Assembly (NCBI GenBank): GCA_045600525.1
Contig: JAZRYC010000005.1
Coordinates: forward strand, 1-19,392
Direction: 5' to 3'
DNA: 19,392 bases
DNA from: F23-D06 sp045600525
GTDB taxonomy: Bacteria; Bacteroidota; Bacteroidia; Bacteroidales; WCHB1-69
Part shown: one piece after another, positions 1 through 6,026 of the stretch
Numbering within the stretch: position 1 is the first letter of the stretch
How the letters are laid out: the number at the start of each line of letters is the position of its first letter
Notes under the pieces: model-generated
Databases searched by the model: none
The model's input: the letters and a program-made list of their open reading frames with translations, nothing else
Told to the model about the DNA's origin: nothing
Made by a program: the position numbers and the translations under genes

Positions 1-52
1 TGCTGTAGTCCTTTTGCGTACGCTTAACGTACTTGTTCTCTTGTTTTTCCAT
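1..52 (-). CDS. Probable IS3-family transposase OrfA, N-terminal 17 codons only
   Basis: An ATG at 52-50 opens a minus-strand reading frame that runs off the left edge after 17 codons. The visible peptide starts MEKQEN and continues KYVKRTQKDYS. From memory, this K-Y-V-K-R-T-Q-K-D-Y-S stretch resembles the start of helix-turn-helix OrfA proteins of IS3-family transposases common in Bacteroidota, where it precedes the first DNA-binding helix. The call is supported by what lies just upstream: an inverted repeat next to the start codon and a sequence beginning TGTCTTGTCC that looks like an IS terminus. The frame points away from the rest of the window, so the body of the element lies outside it. 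With 17 residues visible, the family call is a recollection-based inference. Confidence 0.55.
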   Translation of the reverse strand, partial: MEKQENKYVKRTQKDYS

Positions 53-94
53 TTCGTTACTCTTTTTGTTGTAACGCTATTTTAGGACAAGACA
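1..94 (-). mobile_element. Terminal part of a probable IS3-family insertion sequence
   Basis: Read on the minus strand, the putative element starts with TGTCTTGTCC at 94-85. A short leader follows, and then the transposase start at 52. IS3-family ends usually begin with TG, which fits. Within the leader, gtaacg at 71-76 and cgttac at 55-60 form a 6-bp inverted repeat with a 10-nt loop, right before the start codon. Such hairpins are known in some IS elements to limit translation from read-through transcripts. The other end and the target duplication are outside the window, so the boundary at 94 is an estimate. Confidence 0.45.
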
Positions 95-110
95 CTCCGC
101 TAAAAACAGA

Positions 111-137
111 AGCAACGCAATGAGCGTTGCTTTTTTT
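111..137. terminator. Rho-independent terminator hairpin downstream of the TPR-protein operon
   Basis: The arms agcaacgc (111-118) and gcgttgct (124-131) form a perfect 8-bp stem with a 5-nt loop. On the plus strand seven T follow. On the minus strand, which is the direction of the operon ending at 157, the hairpin is followed by TCTGTTTTTA. It is therefore a plausible minus-strand terminator that could also stop plus-strand transcription leaving the IS element. Confidence 0.6.
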
Positions 138-156
138 CGTATGCAAGGCAGTGTGT

Positions 157-996
157 TTAATATTTGTTCTTGTATTCTTCAGCGTATTGGTAGAATTTTC
201 GCGCCATTTCCGTATTATGCCGTTTTTCTGCTTCGCGGGCGATGGATAAGTAGGATTCATAAACCCCTTCCCGCGAACGAAGGATGCCCCGATAGTAGTC
301 GTCGTTGCAGTAACCGCTGGGCATGTTTGTGCAGAAATGCTCCAAAGCCATGAAAACAGATAATGCATCGGCGGAATGACTATTTTTAGCCAGGGAATCG
401 CCAACATTATATAATGTGTTATATAATATTATTGTAAAATCAGAAATATTAATTTCCTGCTCGTCCGACAACTCTGCTTCTGTGTAGAGCGTGTGTATGA
501 GGGAAACGCTTTCGTCGTATTGCTGTAGATCCAACATCAGTCTGGCCTTCAACAGTAATGCGTCAGCCTGCGTTTTATTGTATTGGAGGGAGCGGTCAAG
601 ATAGTATAGCGCGTTGGTAGTGTCTCCAAAGGAAATCTCGTCCTTGGCAAAGTCGTAGAATATTTCATCTACACGCTCTTTTTGGACGTATAAGATTTGG
701 TGTGCTTTCTGAGTCTTGTATTCTATTCTTCTTAATATGGACCGTGCTTCGTAAAAGTCCATGTTTGGACATTTGTGCATGTACGGGAGAATGCTTCGTT
801 TGAAGTCTGCGATCTCTCGTTCAATGTCTTGTACGAATAGATAATGGAGGGAAATGAGTTCCGGGTCATGAACGTTGAGCTTGCCGAGTCTCTCTTCCCA
901 ATTATTGAAAAGCGGGATAATAGAATCGCATGCCGTCTGTGCCGAGCCAAGACATAGATAGCCTAATGTGCAGATGATGGCAAAGATTCTTTTCAA
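157..996 (-). CDS. Exported TPR-like protein of unknown function, TTG start
   Basis: A 279-residue protein with an N-terminal signal peptide (about residues 1-20, hydrophobic core then GSAQ), so it is exported to the periplasm or cell surface. The rest is helical and acidic to neutral. Around residues 118-175 and again near 205-275 it shows TPR-like spacing (ALYYLDRSL, ALLLKARLML, YDESVSLIHTL, ARKFYQYAEEY). TPR proteins usually act as protein-protein scaffolds, but no partner can be named. The start codon is TTG at 996-994, two bases after the stop of the upstream thioredoxin gene. The first in-frame ATG comes only near residue 73 and would remove the signal peptide, so TTG is well supported. 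The tight spacing implies an operon and translational coupling. No recognised family; the TPR assignment is by pattern only. Confidence 0.75.
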   Translation of the reverse strand: MKRIFAIICTLGYLCLGSAQTACDSIIPLFNNWEERLGKLNVHDPELISLHYLFVQDIEREIADFKRSILPYMHKCPNMDFYEARSILRRIEYKTQKAHQILYVQKERVDEIFYDFAKDEISFGDTTNALYYLDRSLQYNKTQADALLLKARLMLDLQQYDESVSLIHTLYTEAELSDEQEINISDFTIILYNTLYNVGDSLAKNSHSADALSVFMALEHFCTNMPSGYCNDDYYRGILRSREGVYESYLSIAREAEKRHNTEMARKFYQYAEEYKNKY

Positions 997-998
997 AT

Positions 999-1532
999 CT
1001 ATTGGTTTAGATAGTCGTCAATGGCGCTCTTGAGTTCCTGCTTGGAAACGTATCCGATCATTTTCTTGGGTTGGTTGGTCTTGCTGAAGAATACGAGTGC
1101 GGGAATGCTGGTGATGTCCAAGGCTTCGCAGATGTCCTGCGCCTTATCAACATTGACAGAGTAGATGATCAAACGACCTTTGTATTCTTTGGCTAGTTGC
1201 TCAACGACAGGTTTGAGCTGGATGCAGGGACCGCACCAAGAGGCGTTGAAATCAACGATACAAGGTGTTTTGCCCTTGTAACTGAATCCTTTTGGATTGT
1301 CGATTTCTGTGATTTTTTCAATGAATTCGCTGGCAGATAGATAGACGATATTACCGGAAAGGTCTTCTTCCAAAACGGGGGAGTCGGCCGCCTGCGTTGC
1401 AGAAATGTAGGGATTTTCGGAATTTTCAACGTCGGCAGCGATTTCGGTTTCCTCCGAGTTGTTCGTCTTGTTATGGCATGCACTGAACAATATGGGAAGC
1501 GTGCAGGCAAATAGAATGAGATATTTTTTCAT
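999..1532 (-). CDS. Thioredoxin-fold lipoprotein
   Basis: A 177-residue protein with a lipoprotein signal peptide: hydrophobic stretch, then lipobox LFSAC with Cys19 as the lipidation site. A low-complexity acidic linker (about 21-60) leads to a thioredoxin domain (about 62-177). The redox motif WCGPC is at residues 99-103 and the conserved cis-proline is in TSIP (Pro144). It should be a membrane-anchored thiol-disulfide oxidoreductase facing the periplasm. Both redox cysteines are present, so it looks active. WCGPC is the classical reducing thioredoxin motif, unlike the CPHC of DsbA-type oxidases. It is the middle gene of the operon, 21 nt after the MurD-like gene and 2 nt before the TPR gene. 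The substrate is unknown; cytochrome maturation or repair of exported proteins are possibilities, not conclusions. Confidence 0.88.
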   Translation of the reverse strand: MKKYLILFACTLPILFSACHNKTNNSEETEIAADVENSENPYISATQAADSPVLEEDLSGNIVYLSASEFIEKITEIDNPKGFSYKGKTPCIVDFNASWCGPCIQLKPVVEQLAKEYKGRLIIYSVNVDKAQDICEALDITSIPALVFFSKTNQPKKMIGYVSKQELKSAIDDYLNQ

Positions 1533-1536
1533 GTTT

Positions 1537-1582
1537 ATTGATGATTTATATGTTCATTGATGATTTATATGTTCATTGATGA
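1537..1582. repeat. 19-bp tandem duplication at the murD stop codon
   Basis: The unit attgatgatttatatgttc occurs at 1537-1555 and again without change at 1556-1574, followed by a partial third copy (1575-1582). It spans the stop codon of the MurD-like gene and the gap before the lipoprotein gene. With one copy removed, the MurD-like protein would still end with the same residues but at TAA, and the spacing to the next ATG would be 2 nt instead of 21. Confidence 0.9.
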
Positions 1583-2939
1583 GTTGCTTGAATATTCGTC
1601 CTCGTTCTTCAAAATTCTTAAATTGATTATAGCTGGCGGCAGCGGGGGAGAGCAGGACTATTTTGTTCTCAGCCGTTTTGTCAAAGCAGAATTCGACGAT
1701 CTTTTGAAAATCGTTTTCAAAAAGAATGGATTGGGGAAGCTCGTTTTTTTCGTTCCATTCTTTCATGATACGTTGCCCGGCGGGGCCGGTGAAGACAATG
1801 TTTGATATTGGATTTTCGTGTAAGAAGTCGATGAGTATGCTATAGTCGATGCCGCGATCGTAGCCGCCGATGATGAGCGTGTCCACGTGGCGCAGTGCGC
1901 GTACGGCAGCTATGGTTGCTTCCGGAATGGTGGAGATACTGTCGTTGTAGAAAGTGATGCCGTCGAATTTTCCAACGTATTCAATGCGGTTGGGCAGTCC
2001 TTTGAAGGTTTCCAATCCCTTCATGATGATATCATGGGACAGGCCGATCCTTCGGCAAATGGCGATGGCCGCCATGATGTTGTAGTAGTTGTGCTTTCCG
2101 GGAAGGTTGGAGTGGTATCGCAGGTCGTATTCGTCCACCACTTCGCCATTGAGCGTGAAGTGAACAATACCGTCATCACAGCATGCGTAAAGCCCATTGT
2201 ATGGTCGGGTGCCGAAAATGCAGCGGTCGCGGTTGTACCCGAATTGTTTCATGAGAGCAGGAATATGTTCATCGTCACCATTGTATACAAAGAAGTTCTC
2301 GTATTGTTGGAACTTTGTGATATTCATTTTGGCCAACTGGTAATTGCTGAAGGAGTCAAAATGGTCAAGATGTTCTTGATAGAGGTTCAGCAGAACAGCG
2401 TAGTCGGGCGAGCATTGCGTAAACTCCAATTGGTGGGCGGACAACTCTGCCACGACAAGCGTGTCGGGCGTCATCTGCTCAATGATGTCGAAAAATGGAA
2501 TCCCGATGTTTCCGGCCAGGATGACGTCTTTTTTTGCGTTGCGCAGAATGTGGTAGATAAGAGAGGAAGTGGTGCTTTTCCCCTTGGTGCCGGTAACGCC
2601 GATTACTTGCTGATGAAATGCTTCAAGAAAAAGATTGGTTTGCGAGGTGATGCGTTCGGTTTCAACAAAATAATTTACCTTGTTGAAACTGATACCCGGT
2701 GTCTTGAAAATTAAATCAAACTCATTCAGACCCTGTAAGTAGTCTGGCCCAGTGATGAAGGTGAGTCTGGTGTCGGTGAATTCGTCGGTTTTTAGATTCT
2801 CATTACCATCTGCTACGGTAAGGTGCATTTTGGGGAAATGTTTCCGGATAAAGCGATAGGTGGATATTCCTTCTTTTCCAAAACCCAGAATGACGATTTT
2901 TTTTCCTTTGATTTTCTGGAGAATGTAATCTGGCGTCAT
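1554..2939 (-). CDS. murD: MurD-family ligase (UDP-MurNAc-L-alanine--glutamate ligase), divergent type
   Basis: A 461-residue Mur ligase with all three domains: an N-terminal Rossmann-like UDP-binding domain (VILGFGKEGIST near 16-27), a central ATPase domain with P-loop GTKGKST at 117-123, and a C-terminal domain ending in the LLSPAAAS and FEERG motifs (429-446). Its role is ATP-dependent addition of glutamate to UDP-MurNAc-L-Ala in the cytoplasm. It departs from typical Bacteroidota MurD at several sites: AELSAHQLE (164-172) instead of ELSSFQL, LNLYQEHLDH instead of N-(I/V)-T-P-DHLDR, and NDSISTIPEAT (332-342) instead of NDSKATN. This resembles the MurD2-like branch, some members of which add L-glutamate. 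It is the first gene of an operon with two exported proteins, not part of a dcw cluster. Ligase function is secure; glutamate stereochemistry is uncertain. Confidence 0.88.
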   Translation of the reverse strand: MTPDYILQKIKGKKIVILGFGKEGISTYRFIRKHFPKMHLTVADGNENLKTDEFTDTRLTFITGPDYLQGLNEFDLIFKTPGISFNKVNYFVETERITSQTNLFLEAFHQQVIGVTGTKGKSTTSSLIYHILRNAKKDVILAGNIGIPFFDIIEQMTPDTLVVAELSAHQLEFTQCSPDYAVLLNLYQEHLDHFDSFSNYQLAKMNITKFQQYENFFVYNGDDEHIPALMKQFGYNRDRCIFGTRPYNGLYACCDDGIVHFTLNGEVVDEYDLRYHSNLPGKHNYYNIMAAIAICRRIGLSHDIIMKGLETFKGLPNRIEYVGKFDGITFYNDSISTIPEATIAAVRALRHVDTLIIGGYDRGIDYSILIDFLHENPISNIVFTGPAGQRIMKEWNEKNELPQSILFENDFQKIVEFCFDKTAENKIVLLSPAAASYNQFKNFEERGRIFKQLINEHINHQ

Positions 2940-2965
2940 ATGTAATATTATATATTGTCAGGGTG

Positions 2966-2973
2966 CAAACTTA
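2966..2973 (-). promoter_or_regulatory. Bacteroidota -7 box for the murD operon
   Basis: On the minus strand the sequence reads TAAGTTTG, an exact match to TAnnTTTG, about 27 bases before the murD ATG. The predicted start of transcription near 2960 gives a leader of roughly 20 nt. No clear -33 TTTG was seen. Confidence 0.6.
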
Positions 2974-3040
2974 CATAAAAATCACATTCGCTGGTGGTCG
3001 TGAATATAAAAATGTGACCAATGCGGTGTGAACAAAATAA

Positions 3041-3089
3041 GTATGCAAAAAACGAAACAAAACCACATACGTAAAGGCGTGTGTGGTTT
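3041..3089 (-). terminator. Terminator of the tRNA operon
   Basis: The arms aaaccacatacg (3060-3071) and cgtgtgtggttt (3078-3089) pair over 12 positions, with one G-T wobble and a 6-nt loop. On the minus strand the hairpin is followed by a T-rich tail (TGTTTCGTTTTTTG), as expected for termination of the tRNA transcript before the murD promoter. Confidence 0.7.
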
Positions 3090-3115
3090 GAGAAAAATGA
3101 AAAAAATAGAAAATG

Positions 3116-3188
3116 AGCGGAAAACGGGGCTCGAACCCGCCACCTACAGCTTGGAAGGCTGTCGCTCTACCAAATGAGCTACTTCCGC
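3116..3188 (-). tRNA. tRNA-Gly (anticodon TCC)
   Basis: A 73-nt cloverleaf on the minus strand. The acceptor stem is GCGGAAG pairing with TTTCCGC (one G-T pair), discriminator T. The D arm is GCTC/GAGC, the anticodon arm is ACAGC-CTTCCAA-GCTGT giving anticodon TCC, and the T arm contains TTCGAGC. No 3' CCA is encoded. It is the last of three tRNAs in one transcript. Confidence 0.95.
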
Positions 3189-3204
3189 AAGATAAAAAAA
3201 CAAG

Positions 3205-3286
3205 TGGGAGAGGAAGGATTCGAACCTCCGAAGGCTTAGCCAGCAGATTTACAGTCTGTCCCATTTGACCGCTCTGGAACTCTCCC
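3205..3286 (-). tRNA. tRNA-Tyr (anticodon GTA)
   Basis: An 82-nt class II tRNA. The acceptor stem GGGAGAG pairs perfectly with CTCTCCC, discriminator A. The anticodon loop CTGTAAA gives GTA, and a long variable arm separates it from a T arm with TTCGAAT. The outermost anticodon-stem pair is an A-C mismatch. CCA is not encoded. Confidence 0.95.
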
Positions 3287-3303
3287 ATTATTGTTTTTGT
3301 GCC

Positions 3304-3379
3304 TGGAGCCGATAGAGGGACTTGAACCCACGACCGGCTGATTACAAATCAGCTGCTCTACCAACTGAGCTATATCGGC
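3304..3379 (-). tRNA. tRNA-Thr (anticodon TGT)
   Basis: Acceptor stem GCCGATA pairs with TATCGGC, discriminator T, and the next three bases are CCA, so the 3' end appears to be encoded, unlike its two neighbours. The anticodon arm GCTGA-TTTGTAA-TCAGC gives TGT. The T stem (GTGGG/CCCTC) has one T-T mismatch at its second pair. It is the first gene of the Thr-Tyr-Gly tRNA operon. Confidence 0.95.
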
Positions 3380-3387
3380 ACTTGCTA

Positions 3388-3398
3388 TTTCAAAGAAC
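3388..3398 (-). promoter_or_regulatory. boxA-like antitermination element in the tRNA leader
   Basis: The minus strand reads GTTCTTTGAAA between the promoter and the first tRNA. It resembles the boxA element (consensus near TGCTCTTTAACA) bound by NusB-S10 in stable-RNA leaders. Short motif, so assignment is tentative. Confidence 0.4.
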
Positions 3399-3416
3399 TC
3401 TCGTTGTTTGAGGCCG

Positions 3417-3424
3417 CAAAAATA
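3417..3424 (-). promoter_or_regulatory. Bacteroidota -7 box for the tRNA operon
   Basis: The minus strand reads TATTTTTG, matching TAnnTTTG, followed by GCGGCC. It lies 38 bases upstream of the tRNA-Thr 5' end, leaving a leader of about 30 nt that contains the boxA-like element. Confidence 0.65.
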
Positions 3425-3688
3425 GTCTTTTTTTTATAACATGGAATAGTTGGAAGCATTTTTTTTGAAATTATTTTGTAAATGCCTTTCATATAGATGA
3501 ATAAAATTGAAAATCACGAAGCAGGAAAAGATCTTTCATAGGCGGATGCGGGCTCTGTTTTTCCGATTTTGAATCTAATCTTGCAGAAAATTAGTATATA
3601 TGTGCAAAAATTGGCGATTTGGAAGAAACTATCGAATAGTAGTTGGAGGCAGTTTTTTTATCAAAATGAATTTATATTGTTTTTTTTG
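3425..3688. other. Intergenic region between divergent tRNA and acpP promoters, no gene seen
   Basis: This 264-base AT-rich stretch separates the two promoters. I find no open frame with recognisable protein content, no tRNA-like fold and no convincing hairpin with a T tract. A 14-codon frame beginning near 3498 is too short to support. Confidence 0.5.
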
Positions 3689-3696
3689 TATTTTTG
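3689..3696 (+). promoter_or_regulatory. Bacteroidota -7 box for acpP-fabF-rnc
   Basis: TATTTTTG followed by CAGCC, 25 bases upstream of the acpP ATG, matches TAnnTTTG. Predicted transcription start near 3703 leaves a leader under 20 nt. The TTG start of a longer in-frame reading lies inside this box, which argues against that longer start. Confidence 0.65.
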
Positions 3697-3720
3697 CAGC
3701 CGATTTTAAAACTAACAACT

Positions 3721-3963
3721 ATGTCAGAAATTTTAGAAAAAGTTCAGGCTATCATTGCAGAAAAACTGAGTGTTGACGCAGCCGATGTAACCCCGGAAAA
3801 AAGTTTCACCAATGATCTTGGCGCTGACTCCTTGGATACTGTTGAATTGATTATGGAATTCGAAAACGTTTTTGGCGTTAAGATTCCTGATGAGGAAACT
3901 GAAAAGATCTTGACGGTGGGTGATGCTGTCAACTATATTGAAAATAAGTTGGCCGCCAATTAA
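3721..3963 (+). CDS. acpP: Acyl carrier protein
   Basis: An 80-residue acidic four-helix protein with the 4'-phosphopantetheine attachment site DSLDTVEL; Ser37 carries the prosthetic group. It shuttles acyl intermediates for type II fatty-acid synthesis in the cytoplasm, and also supplies lipid A and other acyl-dependent pathways. Length and sequence are typical (about 78-80 residues). I chose the ATG at 3721, giving MSEILEKVQ, the usual ACP start. An upstream in-frame TTG at 3694 would add nine residues and sits inside the predicted promoter. It is the first gene of the acpP-fabF-rnc operon, 18 nt before fabF, an arrangement conserved in many bacteria. Confidence 0.97.
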   Translation: MSEILEKVQAIIAEKLSVDAADVTPEKSFTNDLGADSLDTVELIMEFENVFGVKIPDEETEKILTVGDAVNYIENKLAAN

Positions 3964-3981
3964 TATTCCTTGTAATCAACA

Positions 3982-5235
3982 ATGGAACCCAGACGAGTTG
4001 TTGTTACCGGATTGGGTGCCCTCACACCTGTCGGTAATGATGTTGAAACCTACTGGAAGTCTCTTCTTCAGGGCACTTCCGGAGCTGGCGTGATTACACA
4101 TTTCGATCCAGAGAAGTTCAAAACGCAATTTGCTTGTGAGTTGAAGAACTTCAATGTGTTAGACTATCTTCCAAATAAAGAGGCCCAACGTATGGATCCT
4201 TGTGCTCAGTATGCCGTGGTTACTGCATTGGCTGCCGTTCAGGATGCTCAACTCGATTTAGATTCCCTTGATAAAAAACGTGCCGGCGTGATTTATGGTA
4301 CCGGTGTGGGTGGATTTACGTCTATGATGGAGTCCGCCTTTGTTTTTTATGATAATGATAGAATACCTCGATTCAGCCCTTATTTAATCATTAAGGTGTT
4401 GTCGGATATGGTGGCCGGTTATATTTCCCTTAAGTTCGGATTTCAAGGCCCTGCCTATGTTACCAGTTCCGCCTGTGCCTCTGCAGGAAACGCCATTGGA
4501 GACGCCTATAGGCTGATCCAGTATGGAAAGGCCGATGTCGTTCTTACAGGAGGAACGGAAGCCAGTATCGTTGAAACTGCAGTCGGCGGCTTTGACGCGA
4601 TGCGCGCACTTTCTACCCGTAATGATGATCCTCAACGTGCCTCCCGTCCGTTTGATGTCGCCCGTGACGGCTTTGTGATGGGTGAGGGCGCGGCAACGCT
4701 CGTCTTGGAAGACCTTGAGCACGCACTGGCCAGAGGTGCCCGCATATATGGTGAGGTGATCGGTATCGGACAATCTGCAGATGCCTTCAGCGCAACCGCT
4801 CCCAGTCCTGATGGCCGTGGCGCCATCCTTTCTATGGAACAGGCTCTCTGCGATGCGAAAATCACCCCTGAATCTGTTGATTATGTGAATATGCACGGCA
4901 CTTCCACACAATTAGGCGATTTTTCTGAATGTGTGGCCCTTCAGCATGTTTTTGGAGATCATGCGAAAAAAATGGTGTTCAATTCCACGAAATCCATGAT
5001 CGGACATCTTTTGGGCGCCGGTGCTGCCGTGGAAAGTGTTGCCATTTTGATGTCTATGCGTGATGGCTTGATTCATCCGACGATTAATTTGGAACATCTT
5101 GATCCAAAACTTCCTCAGGATTGGAATTTTGCCGCTAATGAGATCATACACCGCAATGTAGAGGTCGCTTTGACCAATTCCTTTGGGTTCGGCGGTCATA
5201 ATGTTACGCTGGTATATCGTAAATATCACCAGTAA
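3982..5235 (+). CDS. fabF: 3-oxoacyl-ACP synthase II (KAS II)
   Basis: A 417-residue thiolase-fold condensing enzyme that elongates acyl-ACP with malonyl-ACP. The active-site Cys165 is in SSACAS, the catalytic histidines are in NMHGTST (His305) and TKSMIGH (His342), and the conserved lysine is Lys337. The C-terminal GFGGHN loop is present. The more usual NAHGTST has Met instead of Ala here, a conservative change. Length is standard for FabF. It is followed by rnc after only 3 nt, so the two are probably co-translated in one operon with acpP. Confidence 0.97.
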   Translation: MEPRRVVVTGLGALTPVGNDVETYWKSLLQGTSGAGVITHFDPEKFKTQFACELKNFNVLDYLPNKEAQRMDPCAQYAVVTALAAVQDAQLDLDSLDKKRAGVIYGTGVGGFTSMMESAFVFYDNDRIPRFSPYLIIKVLSDMVAGYISLKFGFQGPAYVTSSACASAGNAIGDAYRLIQYGKADVVLTGGTEASIVETAVGGFDAMRALSTRNDDPQRASRPFDVARDGFVMGEGAATLVLEDLEHALARGARIYGEVIGIGQSADAFSATAPSPDGRGAILSMEQALCDAKITPESVDYVNMHGTSTQLGDFSECVALQHVFGDHAKKMVFNSTKSMIGHLLGAGAAVESVAILMSMRDGLIHPTINLEHLDPKLPQDWNFAANEIIHRNVEVALTNSFGFGGHNVTLVYRKYHQ

Positions 5236-5238
5236 CCT

Positions 5239-5931
5239 ATGAGTGATTTGACCAATAGCGATATTCGACGCTACTTTCGTAATATTTTCGGTTTTTCCCC
5301 TTGTCATTTGGATGTTTATAGAACAGCCCTGACCCATAAGTCTGCCTCGGATTCTCATGTCGTGGTGGGACGTTTGAACAACGAACGTCTTGAATACCTT
5401 GGCGATGCTGTCCTGAGTGCCATTGTGGCGGATTTCCTTTTCCATAAGTACCCGGTGGAATCCGAAGGCGTGCTGACGCGGATGCGATCTAAATTAGTGA
5501 ATAGAAACCGGCTGAACAGCTTGGCCCGTAAAATCGGCCTGCATGAAATGATTCGTAGGGATGGTCGCATCTCCACGGATACTATTGACGGAAATGCGTT
5601 TGAAGCTGTTGTTGGTGCCATCTACTTGGATCGCGGTTATTTAAAGACTTATGAGGTGATTATCAATCATGTATTTTTGGTTCATTTGGATATGGAAACG
5701 GTGTATCAGGAGGATGACGACTATAAAAGCCGTATCCTGATCTGGGCGCAACGGCATAAACACCGCTTGGAATTCAACAGTCGTTCCGAGACCAGTGAAA
5801 ATGGCCACATGTATAAAACGGTACTGTTTATGGATGGAATTGTATTGGCCGAAGGCCTTGGATATTCGGTGAAAAAAGCCGATCAGGCAGCCGCCGAAAA
5901 AGGTTTGGCGTTGATTTCTTTTGAAACATAG
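5239..5931 (+). CDS. rnc: Ribonuclease III
   Basis: A 230-residue RNase III with the signature NERLEYLGD at residues 48-56, including catalytic Glu49, Glu52 and Asp56. The second metal-site motif reads GNAFEAVVGAIYLD (118-131); Asn119 occupies the place of the Asp seen in Escherichia coli RNase III, while Glu122 is kept. A double-stranded-RNA-binding domain follows at about 160-228, ending in KKADQAAAEKGL. The enzyme cuts double-stranded RNA in rRNA precursors and mRNAs. The gene starts 3 nt after fabF and closes the operon; acpP-fabF-rnc is a conserved order. No clear hairpin terminator follows, only T-rich sequence. Confidence 0.95.
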   Translation: MSDLTNSDIRRYFRNIFGFSPCHLDVYRTALTHKSASDSHVVVGRLNNERLEYLGDAVLSAIVADFLFHKYPVESEGVLTRMRSKLVNRNRLNSLARKIGLHEMIRRDGRISTDTIDGNAFEAVVGAIYLDRGYLKTYEVIINHVFLVHLDMETVYQEDDDYKSRILIWAQRHKHRLEFNSRSETSENGHMYKTVLFMDGIVLAEGLGYSVKKADQAAAEKGLALISFET

Positions 5932-5961
5932 GTTTTTTATTCCGTATGTGATTTTTTTTTC

Positions 5962-5969
5962 TATTTTTG
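5962..5969 (+). promoter_or_regulatory. Bacteroidota -7 box for the thioredoxin-domain T9SS cargo gene
   Basis: TATTTTTG followed by CATGG matches TAnnTTTG and has the same surroundings as the acpP box. It lies 57 bases before the ATG at 6027, giving an AT-rich leader of about 50 nt. Confidence 0.6.
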
Positions 5970-6026
5970 CATGGTCTTTCATGGTTTGAAGATTTAAAAC
6001 ATTAATATTAACTTAAATTTAGTTTT

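Noticed and set aside
1887..2714. 275-codon plus-strand open frame opposite the murD gene
   Set aside because: It lies fully antisense to a clear Mur ligase, has no recognisable motif and no promoter; it is a shadow of murD codon use.
2971..3288. 105-codon open frame over the tRNA-Gly and tRNA-Tyr genes
   Set aside because: It reads through two tRNA genes and the tRNA terminator, so it is not a protein gene.
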